Translations under genes and position numbers: made by a program | DNA from: Rhodococcus sp. ABRD24 | Lineage (GTDB): Bacteria > Actinomycetota > Actinomycetes > Mycobacteriales > Mycobacteriaceae | DNA length: 64,000 nucleotides | Assembly (NCBI RefSeq): GCF_004328705.1 | Contig: NZ_CP035319.1 | Coordinates: forward strand, 1,922,001-1,986,000 | Direction of reading: 5' to 3' | Notes under the pieces: generated by a model | Seen by the model: the letters and a program-made list of their open reading frames with translations, nothing else | Told to the model about the DNA's origin: nothing | Databases searched by the model: none | Shown here: one piece after another, positions 16,578 to 26,079 of the stretch | How positions within the stretch are numbered: the stretch's first letter is position 1 | How the letters are laid out: each line of letters opens with the position of its first letter

Positions 16578-17708
16578 ATGGGGGCATCCGTGAGACGAGC
16601 CCGAATACGAACCGTCACCGCGTCGCTGTTATGTACGGCCGCATCTTTTCTGGCACTCTCGACGCCCGTCGGGGCCAACCCCAATTCCGTCAATCCCATC
16701 CCTGTCCTGAATGGTACGAATGGACTGCCCGCGCTGCACGGGCGTACCCAGGCGGTAGCCCAGGCCACCGGACTGCTGAGCCCCAACCGCACCCAGGACT
16801 ACAACGTTCTCGGCACCGATCTAGGCATCATGTGGGACAACGGCAACGGCCAGATCCTCACTGCGTTCGGCGACACCGCGGGAGTCGGAATCCCCAACCT
16901 GCTAGTCGGCAGCCTGTGGTCGTGGCGCAGCAACATCCTGGTGCGCAGCTCCGACGGCAACCTCGCCGACGGCATGACCTTCGACAGTGCGCCGCGAGAC
17001 GTTCTCGGGCAGGCCAAGGAACTGGTGCCGAGCCCCAAGATCCCCTCCGTGGAGATCAGCCGGATCCCCACCGCCGGAATCGCCGTCGACGGCGTCCAGT
17101 ACATGAGCTTCATGTCCGTCAAAGACTGGGGTGACCCGGGCAGATGGGCGACCAACTACTCGCAGCTCGCCTTCTCGGCCGATAACGGCGAGAACTGGAC
17201 GGAGGCCCCCGAGACCCGGCGGCCAGCCACCGGCGGCAACGGCAACTTCCAGATGGGCGCCTTCGTCAAGGACGGCGGCTACGTTTACCAGTACGGCACC
17301 CCACCCGGCCGCGGCGGGCTGGTGTTCCTCGCCCGTGTCCCGGAGAAGCGGATCCGCGACCTCGACGCCTACGAGTACTGGAACGGCGACAAGTGGATCC
17401 CGAAGTACGCGGATGCCGCGGCACCGATCGTCTTCGGCGGAGTCGGCGAGCTGTCCGTGCAGTACAACTCGCTCCTGGGGCAGTACCTGATGCTCACCAC
17501 CGATGGCCGCAACTCGGTGGTGATGCGTCGGTCGCCGAGCCCGACCGGCCCGTGGAGCGCACCCGAGATCCTGGTGGACGGCAGCGAACTCCCGACGATG
17601 TACGGGGCGTACATGCATCCGTGGTCGTCCGGCCCGGACCTGTACTTCCTCACCACGGTGCACACCAACTACAACGTCCTGCTGATGCACACGACGCTGC
17701 AGCGCTGA
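16578..17708 (+). CDS. DUF4185 protein, probable secreted endo-D-arabinanase (GH183)
   Basis: A 376-residue protein with a signal peptide (about 1-34, ending VGA-NP) and one DUF4185 domain. Repeated propeller-like strands include DYNVLGTDLGIMWDNGNGQI, TAFGDT, RSNILVRSSDG, and AYMHPWSSGPDLYFLTTVHT. DUF4185 enzymes of mycobacteria and relatives were assigned to GH183 and cut D-arabinan of arabinogalactan or lipoarabinomannan. Activity here is inferred from the family. GTG 16590 has GGGGG at a good distance and may be the true start rather than ATG 16578. It fits an organism that also encodes AftD in this window. Confidence 0.85.
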   Translation: MGASVRRARIRTVTASLLCTAASFLALSTPVGANPNSVNPIPVLNGTNGLPALHGRTQAVAQATGLLSPNRTQDYNVLGTDLGIMWDNGNGQILTAFGDTAGVGIPNLLVGSLWSWRSNILVRSSDGNLADGMTFDSAPRDVLGQAKELVPSPKIPSVEISRIPTAGIAVDGVQYMSFMSVKDWGDPGRWATNYSQLAFSADNGENWTEAPETRRPATGGNGNFQMGAFVKDGGYVYQYGTPPGRGGLVFLARVPEKRIRDLDAYEYWNGDKWIPKYADAAAPIVFGGVGELSVQYNSLLGQYLMLTTDGRNSVVMRRSPSPTGPWSAPEILVDGSELPTMYGAYMHPWSSGPDLYFLTTVHTNYNVLLMHTTLQR

Positions 17709-17895
17709 GCGACGCCGTCACAGAACCGGTTCGGGTGAGGTGGCCGGAGCCGCACACCTCCTGCCGACATCACATCGGCTTCGGGAAGGGAATCGGGTGT
17801 GGTGCAGGCAAACGGTGTGTGACGCCGCGGGGAAGAGAATTACGGAGCCCAGGAGCACCCGTCGGCGACGTGCGGCACAGCTATACCGTCTACCC

Positions 17896-18501
17896 ATGGA
17901 TGCACACGACTGGGACGAACGCTATTCACAGGCCGGCATGGTGTGGGGCACGCCCCCGAATCCGGTGGTGGTCGAGTTTGCGACGTCGCTGCCTGCCGGA
18001 CGGGCCCTTGACCTCGCCTGCGGAGAGGGGCGCCACGCGCTGTGGCTGGCCACTCGCGGATGGGAAACCACCGGCGTCGACTACTCGAAGGTCGCGATCG
18101 AGAAGGCCCGCGAGATCGCGACACAGGCGCCGCGATCGGTACAGCAGCGCCTGAACTACATCTGCGGTGACATCACCACCGCGGACGTCGCAGACTATGA
18201 CCTGGTTCTCATGGTGTTCATCCACCTCGATCCGACACAGCGGCGCACACTTGTGAGACGCGTCATCGACTCGCTGAAACCTGATGGAACCCTCATGATT
18301 CTCGGCCACGACACCCTGAACTTCACCCAGGGCACGGGTGGCCCGCCGGACCCCGAAATCCTTTACACGCCGGAGGATTTGAAGGATGATCTTGACGGTA
18401 GGCTGGACATCGACGTCGCCGAACGACGCTACCGCGAGGTCGCAGGCGGCACCGCGATCGACGCGCTCCTCGTCGCCCGCAAGCCCGCGCTTGGCAGCTA
18501 A
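17896..18501 (+). CDS. Class I SAM-dependent methyltransferase
   Basis: A 201-residue enzyme. Motif I is ALDLACGEGRHALWLA, followed by acidic TGVDYSKVAIEKA and YICGDITTADV, then YDLVLMVFIHLDP as motif IV. The N-terminal WDERYSQAGMVWGTPPNPVV is typical of the TehB/thiol-methyltransferase-like group seen in actinobacteria. The substrate is unknown. ATG 17896 is the start. Its stop overlaps the beginning of the operator region of the next gene. Confidence 0.85.
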   Translation: MDAHDWDERYSQAGMVWGTPPNPVVVEFATSLPAGRALDLACGEGRHALWLATRGWETTGVDYSKVAIEKAREIATQAPRSVQQRLNYICGDITTADVADYDLVLMVFIHLDPTQRRTLVRRVIDSLKPDGTLMILGHDTLNFTQGTGGPPDPEILYTPEDLKDDLDGRLDIDVAERRYREVAGGTAIDALLVARKPALGS

Positions 18502-18502
18502 C

Positions 18503-18541
18503 TTAATCGCGAGTAACATCGGCTAAGTTACCGACGAGTAG
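18503..18541 (+). promoter_or_regulatory. Two operator-like sites before fadE5
   Basis: TTAATCGCGAGTAA (18503-18516) and TTACCGACGAGTAG (18528-18541) resemble each other and the sites at 26005-26018 (TTACTCCAGAGTAA) and 30610-30623 (TTACTCTACGGTAA). Centres are 25 bases apart. They are probable binding sites of a TetR-type lipid regulator, most simply the one encoded at 29984-30577. Confidence 0.55.
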
Positions 18542-18617
18542 CCACTTGGGCGGTACTAGACAGACAGACCGCACCACGCAGTGCCACCTGCAGTGCAACC
18601 TCACTGGGAGAGCGAAA

Positions 18618-20453
18618 ATGGGCCACTACAAGAGCAACGTCCGGGACCTCGAGTTCAACCTCTTCGAGGTACTGGGTCTGGACAAGCCGCTGAGTGAGGG
18701 CGCCTGGGGCGACCTGGACGCCGACACCATCAAGGACATGCTGGCCGAGGTCGCGCGCCTCGCCGAGGGCCCGCTGGCCGAGGCGTTCGCCGACACCGAC
18801 CGCAACCCTCCGGTATTCGATCCGGAGATCCACGAGGCGACTCTGCCGGAGTCCTTCAAGAAGTCGTTCAAGTCGATGTGGGACGCCGAGTGGTACCGCA
18901 TGGGCCTCAGCGAGGAGATCGGCGGCGTGCCGGTTCCGCGCGCTGTCGTGTGGGCGATCGCCGAAATGATGCTGGGCGCACAGCCCGCCGCCTTCATGTA
19001 CCAGGCCGGCCCATCCTTCGCGGACGTGCTGTTCCGCAACGGCACCGACGAGCAGAAGCAGTGGGCGGCAACCTGTGTCGAGCGCGGCTGGGGCGCCACC
19101 ATGGTGCTCACCGAGCCGGATGCCGGCTCCGACGTGGGCGCCGGACGCACCAAGGCGATCAAGCAGGACGACGGTACCTGGCACATCGAGGGCGTCAAGC
19201 GCTTCATCACGTCCGCCACGTCTGATGACCTGTTCGAGAACATCTTCCACCTGGTACTGGCTCGCCCCGAGGGCGCCGGGCCGGGCACCAAGGGTCTGAG
19301 CCTGTTCTTCGTCCCGAAGATCCACTTCGACTTCGAGAAGAACGAGCTGGGCGAGCGCAACGGCGTGTTCGTCACCAACGTCGAGCACAAGATGGGCCTC
19401 AAGGCGTCCACCACGTGTGAACTCACCTTCGGTGGACACGGCGTCCCCGCCAAGGGCTGGCTGGTCGGCGAGGTCCACAACGGCATCGCGCAGATGTTCG
19501 ATGTCATCGAGCACGCTCGAATGATGGTGGGCACCAAGGCCATCTCGACGCTGTCCACCGGCTATCTCAATGCGCGCGACTACGCCAAGGAGCGCGTGCA
19601 GGGCTCCGACCTGACGCAGATGACGGACAAGGCGGCGCCGCGCGTCACCATCACCCACCACCCGGACGTGCGCCGCAGCCTCGCGATGCAGAAGGCGTAC
19701 GCCGAGGGCCTGCGTGCGGTATACCTCTACACCGCCGCGCATCAGGACGACGTCGTCGCCGAGCTGGTGTCCGGTGCTGACAAGGACACCGCGTTCCGCG
19801 TCAACGACCTGCTGCTGCCGATCGTCAAGGGTGTCGGCTCCGAGCGGGCCTACCAGTACCTGACCGAGAGCCTGCAGACTCTGGGCGGCTCCGGCTTCCT
19901 GCAGGACTACCCGATCGAGCAGTACATCCGCGACTCGAAGATCGACTCACTGTACGAGGGCACCACCGCCATCCAGGCGCAGGACTTCTTCTTCCGCAAG
20001 ATCGCCCGCGATCGCGGTGTCGCGCTGGCCCACGTGGCCGGCGAGATCAAGAAGTTCATCGACAGCGAGGCGGGCAACGGCCGGCTCAAGACCGAGCGCG
20101 CGCTGCTGTCCACCGCCCTCGAGGACGTGCAGGGCATGGCCGCCACACTCACCGGCCACCTCATGGGTGCGCAGGAGCAGCCCACCGAGCTGTACAAGGT
20201 GGGTCTGGGTTCGGTGCGCTTCCTCATGGCCGTCGGTGACCTGCTCGTCGGCTGGCAGCTGCTCCGTCAGTCCGAGATCGCGATCGAGGCCCTCGACGCG
20301 GGCTCCTCGGACAAGGACAAGGCGTTCTACGAGGGCAAGGTCGCGACCGCGTCCTTCTTCGCGAAGAACGTGCTGCCCGAGCTGACCGCGACCCGCAACA
20401 TCCTGTCGCACCTCGACAACGACATCATGGAGATGGACGAGGCCGCGTTCTGA
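18618..20453 (+). CDS. fadE5: Acyl-CoA dehydrogenase, FadE5-like
   Basis: A 611-residue flavoenzyme, the length of M. tuberculosis FadE5 (Rv0244c). It begins [19 protein letters not shown] as FadE5 does. It has FAD/substrate motifs [12 protein letters not shown] and KRFITS, then [20 protein letters not shown] and [10 protein letters not shown] near the catalytic region, plus a C-terminal extra helical domain. It oxidises saturated acyl-CoAs to trans-2-enoyl-CoAs in beta-oxidation with broad chain length. ATG 18618 follows GGGAGAGCG. Its promoter carries two operator-like sites shared with the fadA2/fabG4 and tetR promoters, and a terminator follows. Confidence 0.93.
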   Translation: MGHYKSNVRDLEFNLFEVLGLDKPLSEGAWGDLDADTIKDMLAEVARLAEGPLAEAFADTDRNPPVFDPEIHEATLPESFKKSFKSMWDAEWYRMGLSEEIGGVPVPRAVVWAIAEMMLGAQPAAFMYQAGPSFADVLFRNGTDEQKQWAATCVERGWGATMVLTEPDAGSDVGAGRTKAIKQDDGTWHIEGVKRFITSATSDDLFENIFHLVLARPEGAGPGTKGLSLFFVPKIHFDFEKNELGERNGVFVTNVEHKMGLKASTTCELTFGGHGVPAKGWLVGEVHNGIAQMFDVIEHARMMVGTKAISTLSTGYLNARDYAKERVQGSDLTQMTDKAAPRVTITHHPDVRRSLAMQKAYAEGLRAVYLYTAAHQDDVVAELVSGADKDTAFRVNDLLLPIVKGVGSERAYQYLTESLQTLGGSGFLQDYPIEQYIRDSKIDSLYEGTTAIQAQDFFFRKIARDRGVALAHVAGEIKKFIDSEAGNGRLKTERALLSTALEDVQGMAATLTGHLMGAQEQPTELYKVGLGSVRFLMAVGDLLVGWQLLRQSEIAIEALDAGSSDKDKAFYEGKVATASFFAKNVLPELTATRNILSHLDNDIMEMDEAAF

Positions 20454-20470
20454 TTTCCTGATCGACCCGA

Positions 20471-20505
20471 GAACCCCTGTGCACCCAAGCCGTGCACGGG
20501 GGTTC
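20471..20505 (+). terminator. Terminator after fadE5
   Basis: GAACCCCTGTGCAC (20471-20484) pairs with GTGCACGGGGGTTC (20492-20505), with one mismatch and a seven-base loop, and is followed by TTTCGTTCG. Confidence 0.75.
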
Positions 20506-20572
20506 TTTCGTTCGTGAACCCGATGCGGCAACACCCGCCGACGGAGGTATGCGCTGGCCGACCCAGAGCACA

Positions 20573-21763
20573 TCAGGATTCAGCAACCAAATCGTCCTCC
20601 GACCCCAGGTTCCGTACCAGCCACTTCCCATCGACGAGACGCAACAAAATCGGACAAACGATCTGCGCTTCACCTGACCTCCATACACCTCCCTCGAGCG
20701 TCGAGGTGTCATGGATGTAAAGCAACTCCAGGTCCGGCGACACCATTCGTGTCTCCGTACCAATCCCCCAAGAGGCCGGGGCAGGAACGAGCGACCGGAT
20801 TCCGCGGATGTGCACGCGCTCGAAGTGCGTCCACAGTGGATGATCCGGTGCGGGCTCCGCCAGCGCCGAAGCCACCGCCTCACCATCCCACCCATCAGCA
20901 AGGATGTCCCGATGGTTGTCTCGCACCCACTTGCGCGCGAGTACGGTTCGGTACCCCGGGTCCACCAACGACCACACCGACAGCAGGTCCCCCTGCACGC
21001 ATACCGGAGTCAAGAAGGCCCATGCTGCGCTCACCAACTCCGTGTGTCCCATGAATCGGACCCGCTCCACGGGATCCAACGCGCGAAGGTACAAGTACGC
21101 CTCACGCATTCCCGGTTCCAACGAAGCAACCGCTTCATCGGTCAACTCTGGGAACGACATGGCCACCGATGACACCACATCGCTCGCAGCCTCGTCCTGC
21201 GCTACCAGCAGGGCGCGGACCGCAGCGACAAAGTTCGGCACCAAACCTTCCATCGACCGCAGTAGCTCTCCAATAGTGCTTGGCGGCAATCGGTTACGAT
21301 CGACCATTGCGTTCATGCATTCGAACACGGTATCCGGTTCCAGATCGAGCTGATCGCAAAGAAATTCATCGGGATGGATAGCATCGACATCGAACGGATC
21401 GAGCGACGACTTCGGGAAGTCCTTCAAGTTCGAAGTGACGATCAAGCCTGCACCCGAGCGCACAGCTGCCGCGAGCACGTGCCTGTCCTTCGGGTCGTTG
21501 GTCATTACGGGAATCAACTCCCGATACCCTCGCGACTCTTCCTCAGCGAACGGAAAGGCGGCGCGCATCTGTGCCACGCGGCGCGCCGCCTGTTCCGCGG
21601 TCTTACCGAACCGTTCCCCAGAGAGGTTCCGTTCCACCTCATCCAGCAGATCCGACGTCCATACGGGTTGGAACAATTCGGCATCCGCCAAAGTGAGCAG
21701 CAGATTGTTCAGATTCTGTGGGAGCAAGACGCATGCGTCGAACACCACCCGAAATGCAGTCAT
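20573..21763 (-). CDS. PIN-domain toxin (VapC50-like) with extra C-terminal domain
   Basis: A 396-residue protein, about twice the length of ordinary VapC toxins. The first 180 residues form a PIN nuclease domain: acidic D in VVFDACVLLP, E in DLLDEVERNL, and D in MTNDPKDRHVLAAA plus SNLKDF. PIN toxins cleave RNA with Mg2+. Residues 190-396 form a second domain with helices then strands (AWAFLTPVCVQGDLLSVWSL, ILLRLVDGKWLVRNLG), reminiscent of an NTF2/SnoaL-like fold. The upstream gene encodes an excisionase-type HTH antitoxin, 18 bases away. M. tuberculosis VapBC50 (Rv3750c-Rv3749c) has the same HTH-PIN pairing. Confidence 0.75.
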   Translation of the reverse strand: MTAFRVVFDACVLLPQNLNNLLLTLADAELFQPVWTSDLLDEVERNLSGERFGKTAEQAARRVAQMRAAFPFAEEESRGYRELIPVMTNDPKDRHVLAAAVRSGAGLIVTSNLKDFPKSSLDPFDVDAIHPDEFLCDQLDLEPDTVFECMNAMVDRNRLPPSTIGELLRSMEGLVPNFVAAVRALLVAQDEAASDVVSSVAMSFPELTDEAVASLEPGMREAYLYLRALDPVERVRFMGHTELVSAAWAFLTPVCVQGDLLSVWSLVDPGYRTVLARKWVRDNHRDILADGWDGEAVASALAEPAPDHPLWTHFERVHIRGIRSLVPAPASWGIGTETRMVSPDLELLYIHDTSTLEGGVWRSGEAQIVCPILLRLVDGKWLVRNLGSEDDLVAES

Positions 21764-21781
21764 ATCCGCGTTGATCCAGGC

Positions 21782-22240
21782 TCAACGAGTCGGGTAAAAG
21801 CGGTCAGTGGCGTCGTCCGGATCCGAGTCAGCTTCGTGTGCCATCTCGTCGAGAACACGACGCCGTCGTTCACGCTCACGCTGCTGGAAATCCAGCACAT
21901 CCGTCAGCTCAACCCGCCGATGCCGCCCGGGCGCCGTGTATGGAATCACCCCATTTTCGAGCAACCGAACAAAAGTCGGCCGCGTGATGCCCAACAACTC
22001 AGCAGCCTCCTGAGTCGTCAGTACCTTGCGGCGTGGTTCGATCGTGACGGCCTGCCCTCGGGCCAACACATCCACCGCGTCGACCAACAGCTGCCGGACA
22101 CTCTCAGGAAGCTCCACTGCGCCATCAGAGGTCAATAGCGCAATCTCCGCATGGTCTGCGAGGACATCCCTCAGCACGGCGATACCATCTTGATCGTCCG
22201 TGGCCGGCGGCAAGACTGTGTGGTTCATCAAGGCAGCCAT
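21782..22240 (-). CDS. Excisionase-type HTH antitoxin (VapB50-like)
   Basis: A 152-residue protein with a MerR-like winged helix of the excisionase family in its middle: LTTQEAAELLGITRPTFVRL and then GVIPYTAPGRHRRVELTDVL. A basic and then acidic C-terminal tail (QQRERERRRRV, DSDPDDATD) probably wraps the PIN toxin. It should neutralise the toxin encoded 18 bases downstream and repress the operon. ATG 22240 is chosen; TTG 22246 and ATG 22225 are alternatives. A TACAGT hexamer ends only five bases before the ATG, so the mRNA may be leaderless. Confidence 0.78.
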   Translation of the reverse strand: MAALMNHTVLPPATDDQDGIAVLRDVLADHAEIALLTSDGAVELPESVRQLLVDAVDVLARGQAVTIEPRRKVLTTQEAAELLGITRPTFVRLLENGVIPYTAPGRHRRVELTDVLDFQQRERERRRRVLDEMAHEADSDPDDATDRFYPTR

Positions 22241-22245
22241 ACACA

Positions 22246-22270
22246 ACTGTAAAACGAAAGAAACGAAAAT
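22246..22270 (-). promoter_or_regulatory. Putative leaderless promoter and direct repeat of the toxin-antitoxin operon
   Basis: On the reverse strand TTTCGTTTC-TTTCGTTTT forms a 9-base direct repeat (about 22251-22269). It is immediately followed by TACAGT (22246-22251), a TANNNT-type -10 element. The repeat is a plausible site for autoregulation by the HTH antitoxin. Confidence 0.4.
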
Positions 22271-22299
22271 GCCAGGTGGTGCCTAGCGGCCCGGTGTGG

Positions 22300-24309
22300 T
22301 CAGCGGACCGGTGCGGGTGACGGCGGCCCGTTCTGACCTTCCGAAGGAGTCGGCCTCGGTGCCGGCTCGGCAGACTGACACTTCACGATCGGCACCGGGT
22401 CGTACCGAACCGTCCTGGTGTCGCGCGAGATTTCGGCACCGGTCTTGGCATCCGTGATGATCCGCGTGTCGCTGGTGGTGAATCCAGGTGCGCCGCTGGA
22501 TGGCACACAGTTCGGACCGGCCGGGAGTGTGATCGTGTTCGGCGACGTCTGGTTGGTGCGGCCGCCGGTCACCGATTGGACGTCGACAGTCTTGGTGCCC
22601 CAGAGACGCACCGTGACGTTCGAACTGGTGCTGATGGTCTGGAGCAGCACTCCGGTCTTCGACGGATTGCGGAACTTCAGGTCGATCGAACCCTCGAACA
22701 CCGTCGCCTCCCGCGCCGCCGGGTAGCGGGAGATGTAGTAGCTGTGCTCGGTGTGGTCGACGTCGTCCATGCCCGCGAAATAGGCCGCGTTGTAGAGAGT
22801 GGTGGCAAGCTGGCTGATCCCACCGCCGACTGCCTTGTCCGGGCGTCCGTTGTTGATGATGCCGGACTCGACATACCCCTGCGCAGCACCGCGCGGGCCG
22901 GTGTAACCGTTGAGCGAGAACGTCTCTCCCGGCTTGATCAACGCACCGTTGATCTCGCTGGCCGCGAGACGGATGTTGACGCCCGAGGCGTACTCGAACC
23001 CGCCGGTGGTGTACTCGCCGATCACCTCACGAATACCGAGCGCGTTCGCACCCTCGGTGGTGAGTGCCGGCGGCGCCGGTTCGTAGATCGCAGGGGTGAT
23101 GCGTTCACCGGGCGCGGTGAGCAACCCCGGCAGAGGTTCGAGCGTCTTGGGCCACTGCACCAGATCGCCCATCACCGACGGGATCACCTTCGGCGACCCG
23201 CTCGCAACAGTGATCTGGGCGTCCTTCGGCTTGACCTCGGTGCTCGCGAGCTGCGGCGCAAGAATCCCCGTCGCAGCCTCGATGTTGTACTGCGGTGACA
23301 GCCCGCCACCACCGTCCGGCACGAAACTGAGGACCTTGCCGATCTGGTCGCGCGGCAGCGTCGCCACTGTTCCTTCGCGTCCGGTCACCACGAGATTCGA
23401 CGCAACCGCAGGCTGCGCGACATCCCGCAATGCTGCGTCCACGCCAGCCTGGGTCACCGTCACATCCACGGTATCGGCCGGCAGATCGACGGTGGTCCCG
23501 TCGGCCCACTCGTCGACGAAGGTGTCCTCCGCGGCGGCCTGACGCAGGCTTTGTCCGGGCAGCGGTGCCACCGGGACGGCCGTCGCGCCCTCGAACACGA
23601 TGCTGCCCTCCCGGGGCGCGCGGTCGCTCTGCTGCTGGATGCCGAGAATCGCGCTGCTGAGCGCGGCCTCGTCGACCGTGGACACCACACCGATCTCCTG
23701 AGCGGTGAACAGTGACGCGATCCGGGTGAACGGATTGAGCGGTTGCTCACCGGCTCGATCCAGAGTGGCCGCCCAGTCGACGCCGATACCGGCCTGCGCC
23801 GGAACGATCTCGCCCTCGGTGGTCCCGGCCCGCACCGGCACCGGTCGATCCACGCGCGGCCCGAGGGCGGCCCGTAGCGTCGCCTCGGCGTCAGCGGCAC
23901 TCTCGCCGCCGATCTCCACCCCGGCGACCGTGACCCCGCGCGGCACGCGATCCGCGGACACCGCCCAGTCCACGGCATATGCGACCGCAGCGATCACGAC
24001 GACTCCGCCGGCGATAGTGGCGTACTTCACCCAGCCGGGGCGGCGACGCGGTGCTGGTTCCGCCGAGGCCGATTCGCCGGATGTCGAATCCCCGGAACCG
24101 TGCTCAACGGGTTCATCGACGGGATCCGAGGGCTCAGGCGCCGGATCCGGCTCGGCCTGTGGCTGCGCAGCGAAGACCTCGGTGGGCGCCTCGGAGGCGT
24201 CGGCCTCCGGCTCGGACGGCACCGCGGGCATGATCTCGGTGGGGTTCTCGTCCGGGCTGGGCCCGTCCGCGCGCCCTCCGGAACCGTTGCCGCCGCGCTC
24301 GTCGTTCAT
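22300..24309 (-). CDS. VanW-family membrane-anchored protein
   Basis: A 669-residue protein. An acidic, Pro/Glu-rich cytoplasmic N-terminus (about 1-95) is followed by one membrane segment (YATIAGGVVVIAAVAYAVDW, about 100-119). The extracellular part has putative peptidoglycan-binding repeats (GVTVAGVEIGGESAADAEAT, PVRAGTTEGEIVPAQAGIGV) and a VanW domain near 460-590 (ASEINGALIKPGETFSLNGY, AVGGGISQLATTLYNAAYFA). The C-terminus is Pro-rich. VanW proteins are associated with cell-wall processes, but their biochemical role is unclear. ATG 24309 follows AGGAGG at a normal distance; a longer frame from 24435 lacks such a site. Confidence 0.85.
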   Translation of the reverse strand: MNDERGGNGSGGRADGPSPDENPTEIMPAVPSEPEADASEAPTEVFAAQPQAEPDPAPEPSDPVDEPVEHGSGDSTSGESASAEPAPRRRPGWVKYATIAGGVVVIAAVAYAVDWAVSADRVPRGVTVAGVEIGGESAADAEATLRAALGPRVDRPVPVRAGTTEGEIVPAQAGIGVDWAATLDRAGEQPLNPFTRIASLFTAQEIGVVSTVDEAALSSAILGIQQQSDRAPREGSIVFEGATAVPVAPLPGQSLRQAAAEDTFVDEWADGTTVDLPADTVDVTVTQAGVDAALRDVAQPAVASNLVVTGREGTVATLPRDQIGKVLSFVPDGGGGLSPQYNIEAATGILAPQLASTEVKPKDAQITVASGSPKVIPSVMGDLVQWPKTLEPLPGLLTAPGERITPAIYEPAPPALTTEGANALGIREVIGEYTTGGFEYASGVNIRLAASEINGALIKPGETFSLNGYTGPRGAAQGYVESGIINNGRPDKAVGGGISQLATTLYNAAYFAGMDDVDHTEHSYYISRYPAAREATVFEGSIDLKFRNPSKTGVLLQTISTSSNVTVRLWGTKTVDVQSVTGGRTNQTSPNTITLPAGPNCVPSSGAPGFTTSDTRIITDAKTGAEISRDTRTVRYDPVPIVKCQSAEPAPRPTPSEGQNGPPSPAPVR

Positions 24310-24596
24310 CACTGGCCCTCCTGCCGAATCGACACCGTGCCGGGCCGTCGCATCACTGTCGTACCGATGCAGCCTAACCCCGGAAACACGCCCAATTCCT
24401 TCGGGAACCCCGGTGGAGGCCCTCCCCTGCATCATTCCATCCGGCAGACCCGGCCGAGAACACCGAGCGACCCCGCGCTGCTGCCAGGTCGGGGGTCAGG
24501 CAGCAACACGGGGTCGATTGGACTATCGACCCTGGGCGGGAGTTGTTACCTCAATTCGATTCGGGTCGGCCGGACTCACCGATTCGACGGCGGTGG

Positions 24597-25931
24597 TCAG
24601 ACCTCGACGATCGCGGTGACGCCCTGGCCGCCGGCCGCACAGATGGAGATCAGACCGCGGCCCGAACCCTTCTCAGCCAGCATCTTCGCGAGCGAGGCGA
24701 CGATGCGGCCGCCGGTCGCCGCGAACGGGTGTCCAGCGGCGAGGGACGAACCGTTGACGTTGAGCTTGGACCGGTCGATGCTCCCGAGCGCCCCGTCCAG
24801 ACCCAGGCGCTCCTTGCAGTACTCGTCCGACTCGAATGCCTGAAGCGTCGCCAGCACGACCGAAGCGAATGCCTCGTGGAACTCGTAGAAGTCGAAGTCC
24901 TGCAATGTGAGACCGTTGCGGGCCAGCAGACGCGGAATCGCATACGTCGGCGCCATCAGCAGGCCGTCGCCGCCGTGAACGTAATCGACCGCGGCAGTCT
25001 CGGAATCCACCAGGTGCGCGAGCACCGGCAGGTTTCGATCGGCGGCCCACTCATCGGTGGACAACAGCACCGTCGATGCCCCGTCGGTGAGCGGGGTGGA
25101 ATTTCCGGCGGTCATGGTCGCGTCGCCCAGCTTGGTACCGAACACCGGCCGAAGCGTCGCAAGCTTGTCGACGTTCGAGTCCGGGCGCAGGTTGTCATCG
25201 CGGGTCAGGCCCAGGAACGGGGTGACGAGGTCGTCGAAGAAGCCCCGGTCGTACGCCGCCGCCATGTTCCGATGGCTCGCGGCAGCGAGTTCGTCCTGGT
25301 CCTCACGGCGAACGCCGAACTCCTTCGCCGTGATCGCGGCGTGATCTCCCATCGACAGGCCGGTCCGCGGCTCACCGTTACGCGGGATCTCGACGCCGAG
25401 CATCGACGGGCGCACCTGGCCGAGAAGCTTGACGCGGTCCGCCGTCGAGCGAGCGCGGTTCATCGAAAGCAGGAACTCGCGCAACTCGTTGTTGACGCCG
25501 ATCGGGGCGTCGGACGTGGTGTCCACACCGCCGCCGACACCGGCATCGATGCGGCCGGCCGCGATGGCGTCGCCGACCGCGATGATCGACTGCAGACCGG
25601 TGCCGCACGCCTGCTGCAGGTCGTAGGCCGGGGTGTAGGGGCTCAGGGCACTGCCGAGCACGCACTCGCGCATGAGGTTGAAGTCGCGGCTGTGCTTGAG
25701 AACCGCACCTCCGACGACCATGCCGAGGCGCTCACCCTGGAGGCCGAAGCGGCTCACGAGCCCGTCCAGCGTCGCGGTGAACATGTCCTGATTGGACGCG
25801 CGCGCATATGCCTTGTCCGAGCGCGCGAACGGGATGCGGTTACCGCCGACGATGGCGACGGGGCGCTGCTGACGGCCGCCGGACTGCGATGCGGGCTGCG
25901 CCTTGCTGCGGTTACTGGCTCTGCTGGTCAC
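24597..25931 (-). CDS. fadA2: Acetyl-CoA acyltransferase (thiolase), FadA2-like
   Basis: A 444-residue thiolase. It shows [15 protein letters not shown] at the front, the nucleophilic Cys in [13 protein letters not shown] (about residue 115), and late active-site blocks [19 protein letters not shown] and the second Cys in [13 protein letters not shown]. It catalyses the last step of beta-oxidation or the reverse condensation. GTG 25931 has TGGAGA upstream. A longer frame to 26093 would run through the palindromic operator and is rejected. It is divergent from fabG4, as in M. tuberculosis Rv0243/Rv0242c. Confidence 0.92.
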   Translation of the reverse strand: MTSRASNRSKAQPASQSGGRQQRPVAIVGGNRIPFARSDKAYARASNQDMFTATLDGLVSRFGLQGERLGMVVGGAVLKHSRDFNLMRECVLGSALSPYTPAYDLQQACGTGLQSIIAVGDAIAAGRIDAGVGGGVDTTSDAPIGVNNELREFLLSMNRARSTADRVKLLGQVRPSMLGVEIPRNGEPRTGLSMGDHAAITAKEFGVRREDQDELAAASHRNMAAAYDRGFFDDLVTPFLGLTRDDNLRPDSNVDKLATLRPVFGTKLGDATMTAGNSTPLTDGASTVLLSTDEWAADRNLPVLAHLVDSETAAVDYVHGGDGLLMAPTYAIPRLLARNGLTLQDFDFYEFHEAFASVVLATLQAFESDEYCKERLGLDGALGSIDRSKLNVNGSSLAAGHPFAATGGRIVASLAKMLAEKGSGRGLISICAAGGQGVTAIVEV

Positions 25932-25993
25932 GTCGGTCTCCAGATGGGTAGGGGATCCCACTCGAGATCCGCCTCGGCTGTCGGTTCTGCACT

Positions 25994-26029
25994 CGACATT
26001 GAACTTACTCCAGAGTAAGTTAAATGTCG
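25994..26029. promoter_or_regulatory. 36-bp palindromic operator between fadA2 and fabG4
   Basis: AACTTACTC-CA-GAGTAAGTT (26002-26021) is a perfect palindrome around two central bases. Extending to 25994-26029 adds CGACATT/AATGTCG arms with one mismatch. It lies in the divergent promoter and contains TTACTCCAGAGTAA, matching the sites before fadE5 and the TetR gene. Confidence 0.65.
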
Positions 26030-26079
26030 ACACCGCACCCGGATCTACGGGTGCCCGATTGCGACAAAGAAGGTGGACC

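Noticed and set aside
24543..26018. Plus-strand open frame of 491 codons opposite the thiolase gene
   Set aside because: Antisense shadow of a clear FadA2 homologue with both catalytic cysteines.
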